Shown here: positions 21,326-30,046 of the stretch, in pieces
Layout: every line of letters begins with the position of its first letter
Numbering within the stretch: the first letter of the stretch is position 1
Source of the DNA: Aspidiotus rigidus
Taxonomy: Eukaryota; Arthropoda; Insecta; Hemiptera; Diaspididae
Length of the DNA: 64,000 bases
Reading direction: 5' to 3'
NCBI GenBank assembly: GCA_035079385.1
Contig: JAVHKY010000018.1
Coordinates: 1,798,001-1,862,000, forward strand
Position numbers and translations under genes: made by a program
Notes under the pieces: generated by a model
The model's input: only the letters and a program-made list of their open reading frames with translations
Told to the model about the DNA's origin: nothing
Databases searched by the model: none

Positions 21326-22463
21326 AATAAATCAAATAATAGAAAAAAGTGAAGAACATAACCTAAATTTATGCATGGCTTTTGTAGACTACACGAAAGC
21401 TTTCGACTCGATAAAACACTCCTTTCTCTTTAAAGCCATGGAAAATCAAGGATATAGTACGGAAATAATAAAAATAGTAAGGGAAATGTACAATGGTGCA
21501 AAAGCATTTATAACCAGTGACTTTGAAGGGAAAAAATTCGAAATAAAAAAAGGAGTAAGGCAGGGCGACCCACTGTCGTCCGCCCTTTTCAATATTACGC
21601 TAGAGGAGGTTTTTAAAAAGATGAAATGGGAGGAAGAGGGAATAAATATAAACGGGTCTTGGCTAAATAATCTTCGCTTTGCTGATGACGTAGTAATAAT
21701 AGCAAATGATGAAAACAAACTAGAAGAAATGTTAAATGAACTACACAAAAAAGGCGAGGAGGCAGGACTGAAAATAAATTTTGAAAAAACAAATGTCATA
21801 ACAAATATCACGAAAAATCAAAAAGAAGAAAATAAGATCAAGATAGATAACAAAATAGTAAAGAAAGTAGACGAAGTTATTTATTTAGGACAAATAATAA
21901 GTATGAAAAACAGATATGAAAAAGAAGTGAAGAGAAGAATAAAACTAGGATGGAGTAAATACTGGGCACTAAAAAGAATACTAAAAACGAACCTCTCTCT
22001 AAAAATAAAAACAAAAATATTCAATGCTTGTATCATTCCGACCATAATATATGGTGCACAAACATGGGCGTTAAGAAAAATAGATAGGGAAAAACTGCAG
22101 ACAACACAAAATAAAATGGAAAAGGGAATTTTAGGGATAAAGCAAAATGTAAGAATAAAAACAAAAAAAGTAAAAACCGTACTCAAAAACAATAAAAATA
22201 TATTAGAGGAATGTCTATACCGCAAATGGGACTGGGCAGGACACGTGGCAAGAAGGGAGGGAAACACCTGGGTAAAAAAATCAACTTTTTGGTATTTGGG
22301 GTATCAAAAAAGAAAACAAGGAAGACAAAAATTACGCTGGATGGATGACTTCACCTCCCTCTTAACTCACAAATTGTACCATCGAGTGGCACAGTCAAGG
22401 CCAGAATGGAAAAGGCTGAGAGTAGCTTTCGCCCGCAAGGGTAACAAGTACTCATGTACATAA
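21326..22463 (+). CDS. LINE ORF2, 3' part: reverse transcriptase palm/thumb and C-terminal region
   Basis: This resumes the ORF2 frame after the LTR insertion. Reverse transcriptase motifs are present and intact: FVDYTKAFDS (first catalytic Asp), RQGDPLSSALFN, and LRFADDVVI (the FADD box with both aspartates). Next come GLKINFEKT and YLGQIIS. The C-terminal region has YGAQTWALRK, WDWAGHVARREG and GRQKLRWMDD, ending with a W-rich tail. This is the arrangement of RTE/'endonuclease-reverse transcriptase' proteins of insects. The frame ends at 22463 and the element ends about 57 bp later at its tail. Without the insertion this protein would join the endonuclease part. Confidence 0.88.
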
Positions 22464-22535
22464 TGTATAAAATGTACTAGAAAACTTGTATTTATATGAA
22501 AGCCAAATAAATAAATAAAAATATTTTTGAGTTGG

Positions 22536-23106
22536 CAACTCATCAAACCTTCTGTGTAGGAAGTGTAGTAGACCTTTTGAATACAAGTCATGACAGAGCA
22601 ATGCCATATTACTACGTCACGCTGACAGTATGTCATCAATCTGACGCCAGTCTGTCATCAACAGAAAGTTTAGAAGGTGCATTGTGATTGGTTAGAACTT
22701 TCTAAATGACAGTGACAGAGAGTCTAGTTTCTGTCATGCTCTGTCATCTGTTTTTCCTTGTCAACTGGGTCGTGGTCAAAGTCGAAAATTTTTCTAGAAT
22801 CGTATTATTTTCTTTCATGCATTTTTCATTTTTTTTTTTTGTGTAGTGTAATTTGCTACACAATCTACATTCTAATTCAGATATTAAAATATAATAATAT
22901 ATACCGATAGGTAAAGCTTTCGTGAGTTAAATTATTGAAGATAGACAAGAGACATTCAGATAGGTACATACAAATAGCACGAATAGAATCTCAACGCATA
23001 TCATTTACAAATGTATTGTATTCTATAAAATTTTGAAAATTTTAGACAGCATAGCTTTTTGAACTGATGACATATCGAAATAGGCTTGCAAATCCTGCAA
23101 AGTAGG
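22536..23106. other. Non-coding stretch between LINE and Tigger element
   Basis: Contains an 11-bp inverted repeat, ATGACAGAGCA near 22588 and TGCTCTGTCAT near 22737, with several CTGTCA words between, perhaps a small degenerate MITE. The rest is AT-rich without a gene. Confidence 0.4.
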
Positions 23107-23108
23107 TA

Positions 23109-25673
23109 CAGTACACTTCCGATTATCCGACGTCCAATTATCCGACTTGCTGCATTATCCGACCAAGATAATTATCGCCTCATTATCCGACTTTCCGATT
23201 ATCCGATCTACCTCCGTATTATCCGAACTGATTTTTCATCATGTTTGCTCACGTTGTGCAAGCCCTCAACTCTATCATCGCCTCCTGCATGGGGCTGGCG
23301 TTCCGAGAATGTAGTAGTATGTACATACTGCACCACTGCACGTATAGAACTTCAAAGTAGGCGCTTGGCAACTGTATCCTAGGTGTCGCCGGACAGTCCG
23401 TGTTTCCTTCATATCGGCTTGTCTGATACTTTCGACCAACGAAAAAAGTCTGTTGGTACTGTACACTGTACTGTATGTATACATGCAAACATGAGGAATA
23501 CAGTAAATGAGAGAATAGCAAATCGCCGCAGCGGCTTCTCTTAATCTGTCACTCAGCTGACTTGACGTCGTGTGATGAGTGTTGACGCGTTGTTTTATCG
23601 ATTTTTTGTCAGTTGAATATCTGCATGCATCGTGTGAAGACGTTGTGCATAAAATGAGTAGTAAAATGAGTGGTAAAATGAGTGGTCGGAAGGAGAAGAA
23701 AAATCGTAAGAGAGTTGTAATTTCTCTTCAAGAAAAATATGCAGCTGTAAGAAAATTGAATTCCGGTGAATCAGCAAAGGTTATAGCCAATGAATTAAAT
23801 GTTGGGCCGAGCACAGTGGCAGGCTGGAAAAAGAATAGATATGAAATAGAGAAATGGTGTTTGAGTCGCGAAGGTCAGTCCTCATCAAAAACAAAAAATA
23901 AGAGGAAAGCAATGAAAAGAAGTGAGCATGAAGAAGTGAGTGAAGCTTTGTATTGGTGGTTTGTCCTGAGACGAGAGAAAGGAATACCAATTTCAGGACC
24001 AATTTTAAGAGAAAAAGTTCTAAAATTTTATGATGACCTGGAGAAGAAGAAACCAGCCAGAGATGATGATGAGCCTATTGATGCTGACAATGAAGAAGAA
24101 TTTACAGCCAGTGATGGGTGGCTGAGCAGATGGAAACGGCGATATGGAGTTCGACAGCTGAGCATTGCTGGTGAAAAATTGAGTGCAGAAAGTAAACGTG
24201 ACAATTTGATGGAGTTCAAGCATGAATTTCACAAATTGATAGATAAAGAGGGACTGAGTGGTGATCAAATTTATAATTGTGACGAAACTGGATTGTATTA
24301 TCGGATGCTCCCTGAAAAAAGTCTGGTGTTACAAGAAGAAAAATCAGCTCCTGGATATAAGAAAAGTAAAGATAGAGTCACTGTATTGGGGTGTAGCAAT
24401 GTCACTGCAAGTCATAAATTAGCTCCAGTAGTTATTGGAAAGTCGATGAAACCTAGAGCTTTCAAAAAGTTGAAAAACATATCTGACTTGCCTGCTTTAT
24501 ACAAAAGCCAAAAAAAAGGTTGGATGAATTCTGCAATTTTTCGTCAATGGTTCTATGATGATTTTGTGCCACCAGTGAGTATGTTTTTGGAATCACAAGG
24601 TTTGCCAAGAAAGGCAATTCTTCTTCTTGATAATGCTCCTTCACACCCTGATGCCTCAAAACTCCAGGATGGCGATATTAAGGTCCTCTATCTACCCCCT
24701 AATGTGACATCAATTGCTCAACCAATGGATCAGGGCACATTGGAAACTTCCAAAAGAAGATTTAGAACTAAACTTCTAAGAAAGTTACTCGCTGATGACG
24801 ATGAAGATCTTGATCTTGTAGCTCGTTTGAAAGAAATTGACATGCTCGACGTTATCAGGTGGACCTCTGATGCATGGGATGAAGTAAATTCTTTAACTAT
24901 AGTTAGATCATGGCGAAAACTTCTAGACCATAAAGCAAGTGATGTATGGTGGGAACAGGATTTGGATAATGGAAAAGGTACAACTGAAGAAAATGAACAT
25001 GACAATGAATTGATTGATGAAGACTCTGAAAACCTACTCTCTTTGGTACAACAAATCCCAGGATGTAGCACCATGAATAAAGATGACTTAGCTGAATGGA
25101 TGGCCACAGACAATGTTGTGGAGATGGGAGATGAGGACATCTATGAACTTGTGACAAATGAAAATGATGAAGGAAAAGATGGCAGCGACAGTGAAAATGA
25201 CGAATATGGATCAGGTAATGACACTTCAATGACCCATGCTGAAGCACATGAAATGCTTGAAAAAATAATTCCATACATAGAACAACAGAAAGAGTCAACG
25301 GCCTCAGACGTGATTCTTTTCAGAAAATGGCGAGACAGGGCTGCAGAGAAACGTTTGACGCAGTCAAAACAAATGAGCATTCAACAATTTTTCAAGAAAT
25401 TGTAATTTAATTTTTCAATTGTCCCTATTGATACTGTGCTGTATTCTTTGTATACATAGGCACTGTATGTACTTTAATTTTAATTGTTTCATGAGAAAAT
25501 TTTGTTCATTTCTGTCAATTTTAAACATTTTTTTGATGAATAAAGGACCTGAGAAAATTTTTAAAAAACAACTAGAAAAAAAAAACAAAATAAGAAAACT
25601 CCGTATTATCCGAACTTTTCAATATCCGACCTACTCCATTCCCCAATTAAGTCGGATAATCGGAAGTGTACTG
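23109..25673 (+). mobile_element. Tigger/pogo DNA transposon, apparently intact (2,565 bp)
   Basis: The left end starts CAGTACACTTCCGATTATCC and the right end is the exact reverse complement (GGATAATCGGAAGTGTACTG). TA flanks both ends (23107-23108, 25674-25675), the usual Tc1/mariner-type target duplication. ATTATCCGAC-type words repeat several times just inside each end, likely transposase-binding subterminal repeats. The transposase frame inside is unbroken. Confidence 0.95.
23654..25405 (+). CDS. Tigger/pogo transposase
   Basis: 583 residues from the ATG at 23654, chosen over the upstream non-ATG part of the open frame. Residues ~10-60 form a CENP-B-type helix-turn-helix (VISLQEKYAAVRKL, IANELNVGPSTVAGWKK). 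A second CENP-B/HTH region follows, with WFVLRREKGIPISGP and GWLSRWKRRYG. The DDE core has NCDETGLYYR (first Asp), LLLDNAPSHP (second) and PMDQG (third), with 32 residues between the last two, matching the DD(29-36)D spacing of pogo. The C-terminus is acidic and ends with SIQQFFKKL, a common motif in Tigger/jerky proteins. No stop or frameshift is seen, so the protein may be active. It would cut and paste the surrounding element at TA sites. Confidence 0.95.
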   Translation: MSSKMSGKMSGRKEKKNRKRVVISLQEKYAAVRKLNSGESAKVIANELNVGPSTVAGWKKNRYEIEKWCLSREGQSSSKTKNKRKAMKRSEHEEVSEALYWWFVLRREKGIPISGPILREKVLKFYDDLEKKKPARDDDEPIDADNEEEFTASDGWLSRWKRRYGVRQLSIAGEKLSAESKRDNLMEFKHEFHKLIDKEGLSGDQIYNCDETGLYYRMLPEKSLVLQEEKSAPGYKKSKDRVTVLGCSNVTASHKLAPVVIGKSMKPRAFKKLKNISDLPALYKSQKKGWMNSAIFRQWFYDDFVPPVSMFLESQGLPRKAILLLDNAPSHPDASKLQDGDIKVLYLPPNVTSIAQPMDQGTLETSKRRFRTKLLRKLLADDDEDLDLVARLKEIDMLDVIRWTSDAWDEVNSLTIVRSWRKLLDHKASDVWWEQDLDNGKGTTEENEHDNELIDEDSENLLSLVQQIPGCSTMNKDDLAEWMATDNVVEMGDEDIYELVTNENDEGKDGSDSENDEYGSGNDTSMTHAEAHEMLEKIIPYIEQQKESTASDVILFRKWRDRAAEKRLTQSKQMSIQQFFKKL

Positions 25674-25800
25674 TACGTACGTAAGTCATTAACGGATAGC
25701 AAAATTATCTTTTCTAAATCAACAAATTCAAGAGAAGTATAATTTCAACCAGATTAATAATTAGATATTCAGAACTTATGTAACCAAAAGTTTTCATTGA

Positions 25801-26040
25801 CTACAGCATAAAATAATCTTTCAGCACTCCACAAAATTCGTCGTAATGTGTACATAAATCTATGACACATGCAATTTCTTGATCAGTTTTCTCAAGAAGT
25901 TCACCGTGGCCCAACTGGAAATTCAGAGTGAGGTGGACGTCGGCATGTGTGCCAGGGTGTGTGCCAACATACAGACCAGGTGGAACGTAAAGGCACTCGT
26001 GGACGCGGAAGTAAACGTACGGTTTCTTTCCGTAATCATA
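25801..26040 (-). CDS. Exon-like open frame of unknown function (minus strand)
   Basis: The minus strand is open from just after a TATAG acceptor-like site (26041) down to a TAG at 25801-25803, giving 79 codons. The sequence is protein-like, with alternating hydrophobic and polar residues and several aromatic, His and Cys residues (YVYFRVHECLYVPPG, GTHPGTHADVHLTLNF, ACVIDLCTHYDEFC). No family is recognised. No start codon is present, so it would be a terminal exon or a fragment. The opposite strand has a longer open frame over the same region, but its composition looks less like protein. It may belong to an unrecognised mobile element or host gene. Confidence 0.35.
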   Translation of the reverse strand, partial: YDYGKKPYVYFRVHECLYVPPGLYVGTHPGTHADVHLTLNFQLGHGELLEKTDQEIACVIDLCTHYDEFCGVLKDYFML

Positions 26041-26043
26041 CTA

Positions 26044-26610
26044 TACAGTCGAACATATTTTTCCACGAACCGCTACCGTAGTGATACACATTGCAAAACT
26101 ACAAGATCCCTAAAGTCAAGCAACAGGTCAAAATTTAAAGAAGAGTACTCCGCGTCAATGAAAACACAATGTTTATTTATGAAAAGTGAGGCATTAGGTA
26201 CTTATAGTCCCAATACAGTTGTGGTGGATGGTGGTGGAAGGGATGAGGCTACCTTTTCACGACAAATTCTTGATCCTTAATTTCAGACAATCGAAAGTTT
26301 TTTCAGTCGTTATCATCATTTTTTATTATTATTATTGTTATCTCTCTTTTTATTGAACAAGTTTATTAGGTATTTACTCTGCAAATTTTACGCAAAAATT
26401 GATCGTTTGTATTTTCGCGATGAAATTATCAGGATATAACACATCAACTTCATTTGGAGACGAAGAAAAAAAAAAAAAAAAAGAGTTCTAGCTATACCGC
26501 ATTTGAATAAAATTGACGAGAATGTCGATCAACTAAAGAGCGGTTTAATTCTCTGTAGACTAACCTAAATAATAGGTAATTCAATTGCGTATCAAAACAT
26601 TCGTAAATTG
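26044..26610. other. AT-rich non-coding stretch
   Basis: No gene or clear repeat seen. It contains a long A-run at about 26469-26481. Confidence 0.4.
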
Positions 26611-27203
26611 CTGAACGAATGAAATACTCAAAATAGTAAAACGAGGAGTAAACTAAACAAAGCCACAGAAATACGATTACACACTGGAGCGCTTTCGAAT
26701 TGTAATGATTGTAAAGGGATATACATAGGCGAGACTGGCCGTCAACTTAAAATTAGAATTGACGAGCATAAGAAAGCTTGGGAGAAAAAGAAATTGGGGG
26801 AGTCGGCTTTTGCGGACCATCTCATTACCAGTGGTCACTGCTATAAAGAGGGGTCCGAGACCCTCCTCCACAGAGAGAACTCGTACTTCAAACGAACGGC
26901 GCTTGAGCACATTGAAATTATTCGGCACCTTAATAACGACAGCCTAAATGTGCTAAACAGGCACATACCTGATGAGGGATTGATTGAATTAGTTTATGAG
27001 TATGATTCACATCGTGATGACTCGCTGGTTCAGTCATGATCTCGTCGGATGTTCTCCTTCCTAGCGGTAATTGGTTTCAGTTGCTTTCATGTCACTGTTG
27101 ACAATGGTTTATTAATCGAAAGCGCTCCAGTGTGTAATCGTATTTCTGTGGCTTTGTTTAGTTTACTCCTCGTTTTACTATTTTGAGTATTTCATTCGTT
27201 CAG
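26611..27203 (+). mobile_element. Penelope-like GIY-YIG fragment bounded by perfect 88-bp inverted repeats
   Basis: The arms 26611-26698 and 27116-27203 are exact reverse complements over 88 bp as read. The left arm overlaps the start of the endonuclease frame. Penelope-like elements often carry terminal repeats in direct or inverted orientation and insert as 5'-truncated copies, which fits this structure. No reverse transcriptase was found nearby. Confidence 0.8.
26623..27039 (+). CDS. Penelope-like element GIY-YIG endonuclease domain (C-terminal fragment)
   Basis: An open frame of 138 residues from after a TGA at 26620 to a TGA ending at 27039, without a clear ATG at its start. The GIY-YIG nuclease core is plain: CNDCKGIYIGETGR (paired Cys before the strand, as in Penelope endonucleases), LKIRIDEHKKA with the conserved Arg and His, then SAFADHLITSGH (the downstream His motif), then the ERTALEHIEII-like segment. 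In complete Penelope elements this domain follows the reverse transcriptase and nicks the target. Here the reverse transcriptase is missing. Key residues look intact, but the fragment is not a full gene. Confidence 0.85.
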   Translation, partial: NTQNSKTRSKLNKATEIRLHTGALSNCNDCKGIYIGETGRQLKIRIDEHKKAWEKKKLGESAFADHLITSGHCYKEGSETLLHRENSYFKRTALEHIEIIRHLNNDSLNVLNRHIPDEGLIELVYEYDSHRDDSLVQS

Positions 27204-27636
27204 TATGCTTGGCCATAACTTGCAGGACCGTATAAAATCTACATTCGTAAATCTTATACCTATCTACCTCATCCAATATCAAATAAATAGTTGTACCAGT
27301 AGCATTTCTATTTTCATTTCTCTTTTATTTGCCTTAGCTACAGAACTGATATCCTAAGAAGGATATTAAACTTAACTTCCTTACCTACTATAAATTATCA
27401 CGAGGAAAAAAAAAAAATTGAAATTGATGAAGCAGAATTGACGCATTTACCGATTTTATTTTTTTCTCCATTTTATTTTCTAATTAATAATTAGAAAAAA
27501 ATGAAATCGGATTTTCCCCAAAAAACAACGAAATGGAATGGATAGGTAATTATATCAATTTTCAATAATAAATTCGACGATAATGTTTGTTTTGATTTAG
27601 CCTATAGTATGTTGCAGATATTTTTTTTTCTTTCAG
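27204..27636. other. AT-rich intron-like stretch
   Basis: No gene seen. It ends with TTTTTTTTTCTTTCAG, a strong polypyrimidine tract and acceptor for the exon at 27637. Confidence 0.5.
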
Positions 27637-27827
27637 AGATACACAATATACCCACATCAATTTTTAGACCAATTGAATCATTTAAATATCGAATTGATCG
27701 ATATCTGATATTTGAAATTCTCAATAAGTCTCGCTCTCGAGTGGACCAAGCAGGTGCTACAAAGTCCACTTCACTCAGTAACGTTGACAACTCAATTTTT
27801 GACCGCAATAAAGTCCAACATGAGTAA
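27637..27827 (+). CDS. Phase-1 terminal exon, possibly an alternative 3' end of the gene at 7347-12979
   Basis: A strong acceptor (T-run plus CTTTCAG) precedes 191 nt that read as two completing bases, 62 codons and TAA (27825-27827). The product is polar (IHNIPTSIFRPIESF, then KSRSRVDQAGATKSTSL). Its entry phase equals that of all exons in the upstream gene, so splicing from any of them would keep the frame. That would replace the short terminal exon at 12912-12979. The link is inferred from phase and strand only; it could equally be the last exon of another gene. Two bases of its 3' side and the stop belong to the target site of the next element. Confidence 0.5.
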
Positions 27828-28275
27828 TAAGTAGGGCAAGTAAAAATATTTTTTTATCCGTCTGAAATATTTTTTTTTAAATCTCAAAATATGTGGAAAT
27901 ATGTGCTAATAAATTTTTCTAAGAAAACGTCATTTTCAGTACAAAAAATTCTAAAAATCATTTGAATAAAAGAAATATTGAAAAAGACTTTGATTGCAGT
28001 TGATGAACACGTGCATGTGCAGGTTGTTGAACAAAAAACTTTGCCTAGTGATGTGGACTACAGAAAGGTGGTGAAGTGACAAAAACAAAATCGCGATAAA
28101 AACGCGTTTGAAGTTGCGGCTTCGTTTCCATCGAAACGCAGTGACGCCGATGAACAGTCTGCTGCGTCTGTCGGCGTATTTCACGGTGGTGCGGGGAAAA
28201 GATGAACTCTTCCTACCTCGGCATATTTCACAGTGTTGGGGGGAGAGTATGAAGTCGTTCCTACGTGTGCTGTCC

Positions 28276-28832
28276 CATGGCCGTCTCTAGTTACAGGCCG
28301 GAATATTAAAGCTGGCAACGTCGCGGTGACGAAAAATAGGGGGCCGAGTTTTATACACGCTCTTATGGGAAAATCTTCGAAAAACACGTTAATTGTTGAT
28401 TTGCGCATAGTATTCAATTCCGAAGGGAAAAAGTTTATGATTATATCGAAAGAGTAAACAATTCTCGATTTTTTGAGCTAGGTCTCGTTAAGATTGATCA
28501 ACTACGAAGCGAGTTATTCACTTTAAAAAAAAAAAAAGTCGGACAGAGGGCGAAGTGCAGTACATGTACCGCGCTTCGCTCTCTGTCTGACTTTTTTTTT
28601 TTAAACGTGAATAACTCGCTTCGTAGTTGATCAATCTTAACGAGACCTAGCTCAAAAAATCGAGAATCGTTTGTTCTTCAACTCACGTTCTCTTCATTTT
28701 TCTCAAAAACTTCACCGTACGTGTGTCAAATAGTATTTTTTGATGTTCTCCCATAAGAGACTGTACAAATGTTAGCCCCGTGGAACGTTGTCATGTTTCG
28801 AATATTCCGGCCTGTAACTAGAGACGGCCATG
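28276..28832. mobile_element. 557-bp foldback MITE
   Basis: Perfect 32-bp terminal inverted repeats (28276-28307 and 28801-28832) begin CATGGCCGTCTCTAG. GCTGTCC flanks both sides (28269-28275, 28833-28839), a 7-bp direct repeat. The centre (about 28457-28670) is a second, nearly perfect palindrome of ~100-bp arms with A/T runs. No coding capacity. Confidence 0.85.
28457..28672. repeat. Long central palindrome with ~100-bp arms
   Basis: Arms around a short centre (near 28562) pair almost perfectly: TCTCGATTTTTTGAGCTAGG, GATTGATCAACTACGAAGCG and GTCGGACAGAG on the left each have their reverse complement on the right in mirrored order. It should extrude or fold into a long hairpin. Confidence 0.85.
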
Positions 28833-29344
28833 GCTGTCCTTCGTGTATTGAATTCTGTGTTCGTTTCAGTGCTGCCAACTCTCAAGATAAATCTTGAGTT
28901 CCCAAGATTTTGATGAAAATCTCAAGACCTCAAGATCTTGAGACAAAATGTCAAGATTTTCACCTATTTCTTCAAATTTGGGGGACAAAAGCTCAAGATG
29001 TATCGAATATTTCAATTTTTTGAAAAATTTTCATGTCAGAAACTGATTAAATGCTTCAATTTTAATTTTAACAATAATAGTGACCGTTCTGCAGATCGTT
29101 CATTGATGTGTACAACTGAGGGCGCTGAGCGGTTACTGTGTGGCTGCATGCTCTATCGATTTTCAATAATTATTATTAATTATTATCATCGGCTCATCGA
29201 TGATCCTGTTTCTATCTATGCCTATCTCTGGTTAGACTGTTAGAGGTAGAGGAAAATGTGGTGTGCCGGGCAGCGGCACCAAACAGCTTGAGTTCCTTGA
29301 ATTTGAAACCTGAAACTTCCGACTTTTCGTAGAATCACCGTTAT

Positions 29345-30003
29345 ATGGCTGACCAACGTGTTCCTACTGTTCCCGTTCCTGAGCCGATCAGCTTCCATCG
29401 TTTGGGAACAAAAAAGTACAGCAAGGACGTTCTGGAGCTGAAGAAGAGATCGAGAAATACAGCTAAAGTCAACGATCTTCGTGTCATTCTTGTGATTGAT
29501 CCCTCTCGCTGTCAACAGGGGTGAGTACTGACTACTGAGTGTCTACCGTATTTCTTTTCAGTTGTTACTGTCATTATTCGGTGTCGTACACTTGGTGTTT
29601 AGGATGATGAGATTATGATCAAAGACTCATGCTATATCGTTTTATGTGTTTCAGAATAATCGACTACTGTGAAAGTGAAGCAATTGGTTTCATCTTGCGA
29701 CCGCTTCCAATTTATTCGTATTTATTCGTACTCCAAAGAATTGTGAAGGTTAGTCTTGATCTGAAAGAAGATCACGTGTTTGAAGACGTACGAGAACTCT
29801 TCGGTATAACAGAAATCTCAGTAGGCGAATTGAGTGTTGCTCGGCTTTTCGATATTCTAGATAGAATCTATTGTATGCTGGCACATAATTGGGTTGACTG
29901 GCGCTGCGGGACGGATGATGAGAACGAGGTTCGTAAATCGTATTCTTTCGCATCTTTCCGTGCCTCATTTTTTTTCTCAAATGTTTTCATTGTCACTCTT
30001 TAA
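29345..30003 (+). CDS. Small two-exon gene of unknown function inside the hAT element
   Basis: Proposed exons are 29345-29520 and 29655-30003 (TAA), joined across a strong GTGAGT donor and a TGTTTCAG acceptor with matching phase (two bases plus one). The product would be 174 residues: an N-terminal Pro/Val-rich start (MADQRVPTVPVPEP), a basic stretch (LELKKRSRNTAKVND), then a region with DYCESEAIGFILRP and EDHVFEDVRELFGI, and a hydrophobic C-terminus. No domain is recognised. Its stop lies 43 bp before the transposase ATG on the same strand, so it may share the transcript or promoter, or be 5' exons spliced onto the transposase by another donor. hAT elements usually carry one gene, so this is unusual. 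The gene model is an inference from splice sites and phase. Confidence 0.5.
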
Positions 30004-30046
30004 AGGATTGGAATTGAGTATTTGTTAGCTGAGTTGTGATTCAAAA

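Larger units (their letters stand above)
13541..22535 (+). mobile_element. RTE-like non-LTR retrotransposon, near full length, split by an LTR element
   Basis: ATATTTTTGAGTTGG occurs at 13541-13555 and again at 22521-22535, giving a perfect 15-bp target duplication. The 3' end is a short AAATA-type repeat tail. Removing the LTR insertion (16546-21325 including one target copy) leaves about 4.2 kb with two open frames, usual for a complete element of this kind. Clade assignment rests on the arrangement of the C-terminal region after the reverse transcriptase (GHVARREG, then RKQGRQKLRWMDD). Confidence 0.88.

Noticed and set aside
24730..25298. Overlapping 131- and 136-codon minus-strand frames
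   Set aside because: Antisense shadows of the acidic C-terminal part of the Tigger transposase.
25879..26280. 133-codon open frame on the plus strand
   Set aside because: It overlaps the more protein-like minus-strand frame and contains no recognisable motif; probably a shadow.
29629..29655. Start of the small hAT gene at a non-ATG codon within the second exon
   Set aside because: The segment before the TTTCAG acceptor reads as intron; the ATG at 29345 with a strong donor gives a better model.
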